A DNA stretch of 7,092 nt from Niastella sp966211305 (GCA_966211305.1 CBIHPC010000296.1:1-7092); one strand, 5' to 3'. Positions 1 through 7,092 are shown, counted from the stretch's first letter. Program-made: numbers and translations. The notes: generated by a model not told the origin, from the sequence alone.

Positions 1-1320
1 CAGTTTTATTTTCGATCCTTTGGGCGGCACATTGATATCCCATTCAATGGTAGCAGGCACGGGGCTGTTCTCATCGAGCAGGGCAAGGGCATATACCGAC
101 CGGGTATTTTTCGATTGTGTAAAATACACTTTGCCGCTTTGATAACCCTGAATGGGCCGGGTGTTGTAAATAGCCGCACCGTTTGCCTTTAGCCAGTTGC
201 CGATCTCGGCCAGGCGTTGTACAACGGGCGCATCCAACGTTCCGTCGGGTTTTGGACCAACGCCCAGCAACAGGCTGCCGCCTTTGGCAACCACTTCAAT
301 CAACTGATGAATAACTTTAGACGGCGTTTTCAGTTTATCGGTTGGCACATACCCCCAGTTATCACCAAGTGTAATACAGCTTTCCCAGGGATGCCCGAGT
401 TGTTTATCGGGAACCCGTTGCTCGGGTGTTTGATAATTTTCATACGGACCATGAACCGTTCTGTCGACGATCAGCAAACCGGGCTGCGCCTTGCGCGCCA
501 TAGCGGCAATCTTCGGCATATCGATATCCTGGCTCCAGGCCGGAATGGCAGCGCCCCAGGCCCGCACTTCGTCGGTTACCGTTTCCAGCGGCCGTACCCA
601 ACCACCGTCGAGCCATAGGATATCCATGGAGCCGTAATCGTGCATCAGCTCACTGATCTGGTTATACGTATATTCCTTAAACCTGTTCCAGCGCCAGGGA
701 TGTTTGCGGATATCATAATTATTATTGCGATCGGGCGTGGCATACATTGGCCACCAGTAGTATGGGCAATGCCAGTCGGGTTTTGAAAAATAAGCGCCGA
801 TCATCAAGCCCTGTTTGCGGAACGCTTCGAATACGTATTTGGCTACATTGGCTTTGGCATTACCGGCGAAAGGACCGTTGGTGATCTTGAAATCGGTTTC
901 TTTCGTATCGAACATACAAAAACCATCGTGGTGTTTGGTAGTGAATACCAGGTACCGCATGCCGGCGTCTTTCGCGGCCTGCGCCCATTGGTCGGGGTTA
1001 AACTGAACGGGATTGAAATCTTTTTTCAAACCCCAGTACCAGTTTTTGAAATCGCAGTAATTGCTGTTGGTATCGCGTGATACCCAATCTTCCGAACACA
1101 ATGCCCATGATTCTATCATGCCGGGTACCGCATACAAACCCCAGTGAATGATCATCCCAAACTTCTGATCGCGCCAGTTCTCGAGCTTTTCTTTTACGGC
1201 GGGGTCGGTGGGCCATTCGTATTTGGTTGACTGCGGGTGCACCTGTTCCTGTGCCCGGACTGTTGAAATATTCAGTAACACCATCAATGTGAGAAAAGTA
1301 CCTGTCAATCTTCTGATCAT
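1..1320 (-). CDS. Alpha-L-fucosidase, glycoside hydrolase family 29 (partial, C-terminus beyond the left edge)
   Basis: Retaining exo-glycosidase that releases terminal alpha-L-fucose from glycans. The frame stays open for 440 codons from ATG at 1320 to base 1, so the stop is outside the window. Residues 1-23 form a signal peptide (RR, hydrophobic core, cleavage after TVRA before QEQ) with no lipobox cysteine, so the enzyme is probably periplasmic or secreted. The catalytic (beta/alpha)8 domain covers about residues 35-385. Visible GH29 marks are FGMIIHWGLYAVPG (54-67), the KHHDGF active-site histidines (H130, H131), DILWLDGGW (233-241) with D238 as the expected nucleophile, PWESC (311-315) and the DNWGY segment (320-324). 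The acid/base residue is not assigned; E294 and E300 are candidates. After about 390 a C-terminal beta domain begins. The start is well supported: an in-frame TAG lies 15 codons upstream with no ATG between, and the signal peptide begins at M1. The GH29 subfamily and the linkage cut cannot be read from the sequence. Confidence 0.95.
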   Translation of the reverse strand, partial: MIRRLTGTFLTLMVLLNISTVRAQEQVHPQSTKYEWPTDPAVKEKLENWRDQKFGMIIHWGLYAVPGMIESWALCSEDWVSRDTNSNYCDFKNWYWGLKKDFNPVQFNPDQWAQAAKDAGMRYLVFTTKHHDGFCMFDTKETDFKITNGPFAGNAKANVAKYVFEAFRKQGLMIGAYFSKPDWHCPYYWWPMYATPDRNNNYDIRKHPWRWNRFKEYTYNQISELMHDYGSMDILWLDGGWVRPLETVTDEVRAWGAAIPAWSQDIDMPKIAAMARKAQPGLLIVDRTVHGPYENYQTPEQRVPDKQLGHPWESCITLGDNWGYVPTDKLKTPSKVIHQLIEVVAKGGSLLLGVGPKPDGTLDAPVVQRLAEIGNWLKANGAAIYNTRPIQGYQSGKVYFTQSKNTRSVYALALLDENSPVPATIEWDINVPPKGSKIKL

Positions 1321-1337
1321 CGGAAAGCCTGGTTTTA

Positions 1338-1350
1338 AGATTAATAATCT
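1338..1350. repeat. Perfect 13-bp inverted repeat in the fucosidase leader
   Basis: AGATTA, one central base, then TAATCT: perfect 6-bp arms, 18-30 bases upstream of the fucosidase ATG and downstream of the candidate promoter. It could be an operator half-site pair or a small RNA hairpin, but a one-base loop cannot fold fully in RNA, so a DNA-level site is the more sensible reading. The stretch is AT-rich, and chance is a real alternative. Confidence 0.35.
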
Positions 1351-1377
1351 GCAAGCATATCGCTACATGGGGAGGCC

Positions 1378-1407
1378 CAAAACTAAGTACTGGGGCAGAA
1401 ATTTCAA
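1378..1407 (-). promoter_or_regulatory. Candidate Bacteroidetes-type promoter for the fucosidase gene
   Basis: Read on the minus strand, TTG (1407-1405) is followed by 19 bases and then TAGTTTTG (1385-1378). This matches the Bacteroidetes housekeeping promoter pattern of a -33 TTTG/TTG element and a -7 TAnnTTTG element at about the usual spacing. Transcription would start near 1370-1374, giving a leader of about 50 bases before the ATG at 1320. It lies in the only gap in the window longer than 40 bp. The -33 element here is only TTG (GTTG), not full TTTG. No transcript data are available. Confidence 0.45.
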
Positions 1408-1448
1408 CGATACATACCGGATTTTAAAAAGTTCTGAAACCTTATGGT

Positions 1449-3062
1449 TTATTTAACATCCCAAAATATCCTGCCTGTACGCACATCCTTATCTTTTACG
1501 GCTGCATAGTTTGTGTTATATGATGTTTCGCTGGAAGGATACACCAGCCTCGAAGGCGGCCATTCGTAACCGGGCAGTGTAGAGGGGTAGAACTGCAACC
1601 CGGGGTGTTTTGTTCTCCGGTATTCTGCCCAGGCCTGTACCGATTGCAAAAACCCAAAATGCACCCATTTCTGCAACCAGATCTTAGCCAGCAATTCATT
1701 GGCCGTACCCGTATAACTTATTTGATCACTTTGTATAAAATTGTCGATAGCAGCAGCGGACGGCTGCGCCAAAGGCATACGGGTAATTGTATTCAGGCTA
1801 TTGAGATAATAGTAAAAGGCAATAGATTGCCGGATAGCGGTTTCATATGCCTGCTTCGCATCGCCCCCGCCCCAGCGCTCCCATGCTTCGGCTTTTAAAA
1901 AGTTCACTTCTGAGGCGGTGATCACGATTCCCGGCAGCTTACTATTGTATAAAAATGTAGCTGAATCGAGAATGGCGTAACGGCCCAGGTTCACCTGCTG
2001 CTGCTCGGCATTGAAGCTAACCGGCAGGCCATTATAATCGGCATTGGGAATAAACTGATCTCCTTCGGTTCGGCCATATTTATCGAACATCACCGGTATA
2101 CGCGGATCGTTGGCCGGCTTCATTGCATTATTCAGCAAATGATCAGGCGCCGAATAATTGAACACTTCAGAAAGCGCATTATGCAGATCCTCGACATAGT
2201 TGGCAAGCGGCTGTAGTAAAACATCGGTTGTCGCAGGCATGTAGTTCGATGCACCGTCAACCAACGGAAACTGGTCGGGATTATTTATTATTGTCAACAC
2301 TTCCGCTTTTGCTCTTGTTTCATCAACAAACGACAGCCGCATCAGCAGGCGTAACCGCAGCGAATTGGCATAACGCTGCCATTTACCTAACTGTCCGTTC
2401 AACAGGATGTCCTGTTTGGTGAATGCCGCATGCGCAGCGGGGGATAGCGTTGCGCCTGAGAAATAGAGCGCCGCATTTTTCAACCCATCGAGGATAGTAT
2501 TGTATACGTTTGACGCTGTTTCAAACCTCGGTAACATCGAACTGCCGGAAGTGTTCACCCTGCCGGCTTCGGTAAAAGGAATATCGCCCCAGCAGTCGAC
2601 CAGTTGCGAAGCCTGGTCATACATCACTACTCTTGCAGCCATTTCAAAAACAGCGGCATTGGCTTTTTGCTGATCATCTTCTATGGAATTGTACAAAGAT
2701 TCTATCAACCGGTAATGGGCCATTATGCCGCCATTACCGCCATCACCGGCGGTGCCCGGGCGGTAAAAATCGTTCCACCTGTCCTGCGTATACCCCGCAT
2801 TTTGCTGATACGAGGTCGTATAGTTCAAATAACCGATCAACTGTGTATACACGCCGGTGTGCAAAGCAATAAACGTGCGCACGTTCCAGTATGAGGGATG
2901 TACGCGGTCGTTGTCAAGCATTTGGGTAAAGAACTTTTCAATGGAAGGCTGTACGGTTTTGTCGGGGTCATAATACAGGTCGGCCAGCTTTTTGCGGCAA
3001 CCGGCTATTGTTACAGCAATCAGCAATACCAATAAAATTATATGTTGAACCGTTTTGGTCAT
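1449..3062 (-). CDS. SusD/RagB-family outer-membrane nutrient-binding lipoprotein (SusD_2 type)
   Basis: Surface lipoprotein that binds the glycan and forms the lid over the SusC barrel. The complete protein has 537 residues, usual for the family. A lipoprotein signal peptide ends in the lipobox TIAGC, with C22 as the lipidated residue. The mature start is CRKKLADLYYDPD, a typical SusD beginning of Cys, basic residues, then a D-x-Y-DPD segment. Family marks are the helical start (39-80), DCWGDIPFTEA (156-166), KWQRYANSLRLRLLMRLS (227-244), a late FLKAEAWERWG segment and the C-terminal IWLQKW...AEYRRTKHPG segment; together these point to the SusD_2 (PF12771) branch. The ATG lies 13 bp after the SusC stop, so the two are translated from one message and form a pair. 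A second ATG just upstream (3071-3069) is out of frame. No Shine-Dalgarno sequence is seen, as is usual in this phylum. The ligand is not readable; a fucosylated glycan is inferred only from the next gene. Confidence 0.96.
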   Translation of the reverse strand: MTKTVQHIILLVLLIAVTIAGCRKKLADLYYDPDKTVQPSIEKFFTQMLDNDRVHPSYWNVRTFIALHTGVYTQLIGYLNYTTSYQQNAGYTQDRWNDFYRPGTAGDGGNGGIMAHYRLIESLYNSIEDDQQKANAAVFEMAARVVMYDQASQLVDCWGDIPFTEAGRVNTSGSSMLPRFETASNVYNTILDGLKNAALYFSGATLSPAAHAAFTKQDILLNGQLGKWQRYANSLRLRLLMRLSFVDETRAKAEVLTIINNPDQFPLVDGASNYMPATTDVLLQPLANYVEDLHNALSEVFNYSAPDHLLNNAMKPANDPRIPVMFDKYGRTEGDQFIPNADYNGLPVSFNAEQQQVNLGRYAILDSATFLYNSKLPGIVITASEVNFLKAEAWERWGGGDAKQAYETAIRQSIAFYYYLNSLNTITRMPLAQPSAAAIDNFIQSDQISYTGTANELLAKIWLQKWVHFGFLQSVQAWAEYRRTKHPGLQFYPSTLPGYEWPPSRLVYPSSETSYNTNYAAVKDKDVRTGRIFWDVK

Positions 3063-3075
3063 TTACGATCATTCA

Positions 3076-6000
3076 TTAAAAATCCATATTTACGGAAAAC
3101 CCGAAACTCCGGGTAGCGGCCATGGATCCTTCATCGACGCTTTGCCTGATCCAGTTGGAACCGATGGTTGCTTCGGGATCGATATTCTTCAGGGTACGGT
3201 AGAAATACAGCAGGTTTCTGCCAATTAATGAAAAGCGGATATTATTGAAATGCAACTTATTGGCAAGTTTGGCCGGCATTGAATATCCCAATACAACTTC
3301 GCGCAGTTTGATATAACTGTTATTCACCACAACACTTTCATTTACCGCCGATGCGCCCCAGTTGTAGGTGTTCATATAATAATACGCAGCGTCTACGATC
3401 TGTGTATTCTCTTTTCCCGATACCGTAACGCCGGGTAATATAACACCGTCGTGATATACCTTGCTGCCATCAGGCGACTGTGCCTGGTGACCGGGTAACA
3501 AGATCTTTTCACCATTATTGATATAATAAGGCAATCCGCCATTTTCTGCATCGCGGTATTGTAACGTACTTTTATACATACCCGCACCGAGGTTGTATTT
3601 CAATGGCGGCGAAACTATTTTACCGCCAAGGCGGTAATCGACGGCCCAATCGAGCGAGAACATTTTCCAGTTCAGCTTATTGAACCAGCCACCTGTAACC
3701 TTCGGCATTACGTTCCCTACTTTTTCATACCGGTTATTATCTATTACATACAAGCCGTTTGAACCGATCACGAAGTTTCCTTCATTATCTTTCAGCCGCG
3801 GATTAACATAAATATTCCCCACCGTTTCGCCTTCTTCGGCCACTATGCGCACCGCATTTTGTTCAGCTTCGTAAAACACGATATTCGAAACCCCCGATGC
3901 CAGTTTGCTTACGGTTGACCGCGACATCGATAAATTCAACTGGCTTCTCCATTTTAATTTTTTTCCGGTCAACGGAAATGCATGCAGCCCCATTTCAACG
4001 CCATTGCTTTTCAGCTCACCGGCATTCACCAGTTTGGTCATGGCGCCCGAACTGGAAGGAATACTCAATTGAACGATCTGGTTTACCGTGCGGCTATTGA
4101 ACCACGTAACTTCAAAACCTATACGGTTTTTGAATAACATGGATTCAAGCCCAACCTCCAGTTCATATTTATTTTCGGGACGAATATCATTATTGCCGGC
4201 ATTGATCTGAGCGTTCAATGCAGCCACCGGGCCGTTCATCGAAAAAAGCGTGGTTTGTGTATACGAAACCGGCGAGGTATAGGCAGGCGGCGCATTGCCC
4301 ACAACACCAAAAGAAGTACGCACTTTACCAAAAGAGATCCAGCCGGGCAGGTTCATTACTTCACTTACAATAAACCCGGTGTTCAGGGAAGGGTAAAAAT
4401 AACTGTTCTTACCGGGCGGTAAAGTAGATGAATACTCTTTTCGTGCGGTACCTTCTAAAAATAAATAGTTTTTATAAGCGAGATTGAAGAACCCAAGGTA
4501 AGCGTATTTTAAAATGGCGCTTCTGTCGGTTTGCGTAAGTACGGGATGATAGGAATTTTCGAGGCTGAACCAGTTCTCCTCCAGCAAACCATCGGTGGTT
4601 TCGGATGACTGGTCGTTGTAATTCTCTTTGCGCGCCTGAAATCCCCCTGTTACAGAAAGGCTCCAATTGTTATTCCATTTCTTCGTCCAGGTCAATAACC
4701 CATCGCCATAAAAAATCGAATACCGTCCGTTGGCCAGTTTGAATTTGCCGGTACTTGCATTGGAAGAATTATAAGTAACCGGGTATTCATTGTATTGGCG
4801 GGTTTCTGTTTTCAAACTGGTGAGGTCATTACCGATACGCGCCCTTAACTTCAAATTACTGTTCAGGTCATAATTGAGCGTAACACTGTTAAGGAAACGA
4901 TCCTGGTATTCATCTTCGCTGTTCCTCAACTGCATCCACAGGAAATCGAGCATTTCTACCTTTACGTTTGAACGCAGCGCTTCCGCCGGGTTGCGTTGCG
5001 ATTGATTCCAGGGCACCCATTTATAGCCTTCGCTTGTTTTATACTTATTGAGCACCACGCCCATATCTTCGGCCCGGCTGTAAAAACCGGCATATGCGGC
5101 AATGATGCGGGTTAACTGGTACGGGCGGTTATGCACTTTACTGTCAAAATAGCTGGAGATCACATCTACATTCAATTTATCATTGATCTTAAAATTACTG
5201 TTGAGGTGAAATGTATTCCGCTGCAGATCGCCGCCGTGTTGTATGCCTTTATAATCGTTTCGGGTATACGACAACCGGTAGGAGAATTTATCGGTTTGGT
5301 TCGCAACCGATGTATTGAAAATAGAATTGAACCCGGTGCGGTATAATTGTTTGTAATTATTCTCATGCGCTTTATACGGCCGCATGTGTCCATCCCACCA
5401 GGGCACATCGCGGCCATCGAACTTAGGGCCGAATTGCGCATAGGCGGTAAAGTTGGGTCGAAGGTGATCATTGGCGCCGTCTCCATCCAGGTCAACGGGG
5501 ATCCAGCCTTCTTCCGTGGCGCCTTCCGATAAATTGGTTGCGCGGTCGGCGCCAGGGCCATAGGTATGTTGGTAGTCGGGCAAAAACGCTGCCTGTTCTA
5601 TGGTGTTCGTATAATTGACCGAAACGCCCAACCGCTTTTTGGGTGTACCTTTTTTTGTGGTGATCACCACCACACCCGCAGCGGCTTCGGAACCATACAG
5701 GGCCGTAGCGCTGGCTCCTTTTAGAATAGAAAGGTTATCGATATCGGCAGTATTGATATCGAGGATGCCATTGCCGCGAATACGCGGATCGACCCAGTAA
5801 CCGCCATTGTTGATACCGGCAATGCCTTTTTCATTGGTATTGCGGATTACGATGCCATCCACCACATATAACGGCTGGGCATTGAAATTAAGCGAGTTCA
5901 CCCCGCGGATCTGTACCTGAACGGCACTGGTGGCGCCGCCCGGCGCTGTATTGATCAACACGCCTGGCGACCGGCCATATAAAGCAGATGCGAAATTGGT

Positions 6001-6807
6001 ATTACCGGCCGAAGTGAGGTCTTCTGCAGTGACTGTGCTTAAGGAATACCCTAAATAGCGGGAATATTTATTTACACCAAGCGCAGTTACTACCACTTCA
6101 TTCATCATCTTATCCACAACCGATAACCGCGCATGCAGGTAAATGATGGCGCCGGAATTATTGAGCTCTACTTCTTTTCTATTGTACCCCACGCTTGTCA
6201 TTTCAAGCACTTCACCTTTGGAGCCTTCCATTTCAAATTCACCATCGGCGTTGGTGGTGGTGCCGCGGTTAGTACCTTTTACCCAAATGCTTACATTCAA
6301 CAGCGGTTTTCCATCAACAGTGGTAACCCGTCCTTTTACCAGTTGCATTTTCTTTTCGGTAGAAGTATTCCCTGTTTCAGCTGCGGAAGAAGAAGATGAT
6401 GATTTATTGAGCGGGAAACTATCAGGTGAAGCGGCTACAATGACAAAAGTTCTATTGTTCACTCTTTTGTACTTCAGGCCGGTTGATTGCAGTAGTTCCT
6501 GCAGGATCTGTTCAACCGGCCGGTTATTATTGCTGACCGGCTTTACCAGTACATCACCAAACGATTTTTCGGAGAAAAGAAAGAAAATACCTTTTGATTG
6601 ATTGAGTTGTTTTAAAATGGAGAAAAGGGGTTGGCGTGCAACAGAAGTATCCCTTGCCGGTGTAGAAACGCCTGCATGTAAAGACTTACGTGGAGCTTTA
6701 TTACGGTTGAATGTAACGCCGTTCTGTGCAAAAGCAGCACAAACAAGCAACACAGCAACCGTTAATAAACAACCCCGGAAAAATCTTTCCGAGCCTTTTT
6801 TCCTCAT
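3076..6807 (-). CDS. SusC/RagA-family TonB-dependent outer-membrane receptor with N-terminal STN signalling domain
   Basis: TonB/ExbBD-energised outer-membrane importer, here also a signal transducer. The complete protein has 1243 residues, longer than plain SusC because of the added N-terminal domain. Domains in order: signal peptide 1-27 (cleavage after CAAFA, before QNG); secretin/TonB N-terminal (STN) domain about 58-125; a low-complexity Ser-rich linker about 130-152; carboxypeptidase-regulatory-like beta-sandwich about 155-229 (VKGRVTTVDGKPLLNVSI, then GTTTNADGEFEM); TonB-box-like MNEVVVTALG 235-244; plug about 250-386 (QIRGVNSLN, PLYVVDGIVI, ILKGASATALYGSEAAAGVV); then a 22-strand-type barrel to the end, closing in the terminal Phe of NMDF expected for BAM-dependent insertion. 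The ATG at 6807 has an in-frame TAA four codons upstream, with only one ATG before that stop, so the start is fixed. The stop lies 13 bp before the SusD start and the ATG 33 bp after the FecR stop. The STN domain plus the FecR neighbour imply that expression is induced by the transported ligand through an ECF sigma factor. Confidence 0.97.
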   Translation of the reverse strand: MRKKGSERFFRGCLLTVAVLLVCAAFAQNGVTFNRNKAPRKSLHAGVSTPARDTSVARQPLFSILKQLNQSKGIFFLFSEKSFGDVLVKPVSNNNRPVEQILQELLQSTGLKYKRVNNRTFVIVAASPDSFPLNKSSSSSSAAETGNTSTEKKMQLVKGRVTTVDGKPLLNVSIWVKGTNRGTTTNADGEFEMEGSKGEVLEMTSVGYNRKEVELNNSGAIIYLHARLSVVDKMMNEVVVTALGVNKYSRYLGYSLSTVTAEDLTSAGNTNFASALYGRSPGVLINTAPGGATSAVQVQIRGVNSLNFNAQPLYVVDGIVIRNTNEKGIAGINNGGYWVDPRIRGNGILDINTADIDNLSILKGASATALYGSEAAAGVVVITTKKGTPKKRLGVSVNYTNTIEQAAFLPDYQHTYGPGADRATNLSEGATEEGWIPVDLDGDGANDHLRPNFTAYAQFGPKFDGRDVPWWDGHMRPYKAHENNYKQLYRTGFNSIFNTSVANQTDKFSYRLSYTRNDYKGIQHGGDLQRNTFHLNSNFKINDKLNVDVISSYFDSKVHNRPYQLTRIIAAYAGFYSRAEDMGVVLNKYKTSEGYKWVPWNQSQRNPAEALRSNVKVEMLDFLWMQLRNSEDEYQDRFLNSVTLNYDLNSNLKLRARIGNDLTSLKTETRQYNEYPVTYNSSNASTGKFKLANGRYSIFYGDGLLTWTKKWNNNWSLSVTGGFQARKENYNDQSSETTDGLLEENWFSLENSYHPVLTQTDRSAILKYAYLGFFNLAYKNYLFLEGTARKEYSSTLPPGKNSYFYPSLNTGFIVSEVMNLPGWISFGKVRTSFGVVGNAPPAYTSPVSYTQTTLFSMNGPVAALNAQINAGNNDIRPENKYELEVGLESMLFKNRIGFEVTWFNSRTVNQIVQLSIPSSSGAMTKLVNAGELKSNGVEMGLHAFPLTGKKLKWRSQLNLSMSRSTVSKLASGVSNIVFYEAEQNAVRIVAEEGETVGNIYVNPRLKDNEGNFVIGSNGLYVIDNNRYEKVGNVMPKVTGGWFNKLNWKMFSLDWAVDYRLGGKIVSPPLKYNLGAGMYKSTLQYRDAENGGLPYYINNGEKILLPGHQAQSPDGSKVYHDGVILPGVTVSGKENTQIVDAAYYYMNTYNWGASAVNESVVVNNSYIKLREVVLGYSMPAKLANKLHFNNIRFSLIGRNLLYFYRTLKNIDPEATIGSNWIRQSVDEGSMAATRSFGFSVNMDF
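5467..5493 (-). other. EF-hand-like acidic loop (DxDxDGxxD) in the first outer loop of SusC
   Basis: Residues 439-447 of the SusC protein read DLDGDGAND, with aspartates at positions 1, 3, 5 and 9 and glycine at 6. This is the pattern of a calcium-binding loop as in EF-hand, dockerin or thrombospondin type-3 repeats. It sits in a long segment (about 403-491) between the first barrel strand (GVSVNYTNT) and the next strand-like segment (GFNSIFNTSV), so it should face outward. Metal binding is inferred from the motif only. Confidence 0.5.
6385..6402 (-). repeat. Six-serine tract from near-identical TCA/TCT/TCC codons in the SusC linker
   Basis: Residues 136-141 of SusC are six serines encoded by TCA TCA TCT TCT TCT TCC, a short imperfect trinucleotide run. 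It lies in the flexible linker between the STN domain and the carboxypeptidase-regulatory-like domain. A gain or loss of a whole codon would keep the frame and only change linker length. Confidence 0.6.
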
Positions 6808-6840
6808 ACGCAGATTTTAAAACATAAACCTGCCTGGTCG

Positions 6841-7092
6841 TTATTTCCTTCTGATCTGAATCTCTTTATCCGATTTCACTACATCATATTTAGACGCTTC
6901 CAAAGCCTGTATAAATACATCCAGGTTATCATTTGGCATTATGCCGGAGATCGAATCAGTTGAACTAGCTTCATCAGCCAGGGTAACTTTTACTCCATAC
7001 AACTCTGTTACCAGGGTAGCGACCTCTTTCATAGGAGTTTTTTCAAAAATGAACTTGTGTTCCGTCCAGGCCAGAACCGGTGCATTATTAAT
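6841..7092 (-). CDS. FecR-family anti-sigma factor, C-terminal part (N-terminus beyond the right edge)
   Basis: The last 83 codons of an inner-membrane anti-sigma regulator of the Bacteroidetes FecR type. The frame is open from the window edge and ends at TAA (6843-6841). The visible part begins with the end of the FecR domain and runs into the DUF4974 domain: VLAWTEHKFIFEKTPMKEV matches the family pattern of a Trp, an F-x-F strand and TP(L/M)-x-EV, followed by LYGVKV, then SGIMPNDNLDVFIQALEASK and a closing strand EIQIRRK. In FecR proteins this periplasmic part contacts the STN domain of the partner TonB-dependent receptor, which is the next gene 33 bp downstream. The cytoplasmic sigma-binding segment and the membrane helix are outside the window. 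An ATG at 7032 is internal to the protein, since the upstream codons continue the family match. An ECF sigma factor gene is expected further right. Confidence 0.9.
   Translation of the reverse strand: MNNAPVLAWTEHKFIFEKTPMKEVATLVTELYGVKVTLADEASSTDSISGIMPNDNLDVFIQALEASKYDVVKSDKEIQIRRK

Noticed and set aside
217..618. Plus-strand 133-residue open frame
   Set aside because: It lies antisense to the conserved catalytic part of the fucosidase, including the nucleophile codon at 607-609. There is no recognisable domain.
998..1354. Minus-strand 118-residue open frame overlapping the fucosidase start
   Set aside because: It overlaps the N-terminal coding part of the GH29 gene in another frame, and its translation is rich in Arg/Lys and Gln with no family resemblance. 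The GH29 frame explains this DNA.
1437..1450. Hairpin AAACC-TTAT-GGTTT at the SusD stop codon as an intrinsic terminator
   Set aside because: The stem is only 5 bp with two G-C pairs, it overlaps the stop codon, and the T-run on the transcript strand starts several bases after it. It is too weak to call a terminator, so read-through into the fucosidase remains likely.
5172..5561. Minus-strand 129-residue open frame inside SusC
   Set aside because: It is a shifted frame of the SusC barrel coding sequence. The SusC frame is intact across it, so there is no frameshift or nested gene to support.
6143..6601. Plus-strand 152-residue open frame
   Set aside because: It is antisense to the STN, linker and carboxypeptidase-regulatory-like part of SusC. 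Its Ser/Thr/Pro/Phe-rich translation is typical of the reverse complement of a real gene.
6808..6840. Promoter or regulatory site in the FecR-SusC gap
   Set aside because: Only 33 bp remain, with no TAnnTTTG element, no inverted repeat and no terminator. It reads as a plain intra-operon spacer.

Overview
The window looks like a piece of a Bacteroidota (Bacteroidetes) chromosome, probably from the Chitinophaga/Chitinophagaceae side of the phylum. This rests on protein families and gene order, not on any marker gene. Supporting signs are a SusC/SusD outer-membrane nutrient-uptake pair, a FecR of the DUF4974 type, no Shine-Dalgarno sequences before the starts, and a promoter-like TTG...TAnnTTTG motif.

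All four genes are on the minus strand, so transcription runs from right to left. In that order they are: (1) the last 83 codons of a FecR-family anti-sigma factor (7092-6841, cut by the right edge); (2) a complete 1243-residue SusC-type TonB-dependent receptor with an N-terminal STN signalling domain (6807-3076); (3) a complete 537-residue SusD-like lipoprotein of the SusD_2 type (3062-1449); (4) the first 440 codons of a secreted GH29 alpha-L-fucosidase (1320-1, cut by the left edge). The fucosidase has no entry among ATG-to-stop ORFs because its stop lies outside the window. It was found by translating the minus strand from 1320.

The gaps are 33 bp (FecR-SusC), 13 bp (SusC-SusD) and 128 bp (SusD-fucosidase). 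The first three genes are therefore very likely co-transcribed. The longer third gap holds a candidate promoter and a perfect 13-bp inverted repeat, so the fucosidase may have extra control of its own. No gene-free stretch exceeds 128 bp.

Inferred function: SusC and SusD import a glycan across the outer membrane, and the STN domain reports substrate occupancy to FecR, which would control an ECF sigma factor expected just beyond the right edge. The fucosidase trims alpha-L-fucose from the glycan or its fragments. This is a small polysaccharide-utilisation locus (PUL) for a fucosylated substrate, under ECF sigma/anti-sigma control. The families are known; I see no clearly new system. The points most worth a second look are an EF-hand-like acidic loop in the first extracellular loop of SusC and the regulatory-looking DNA before the fucosidase gene.
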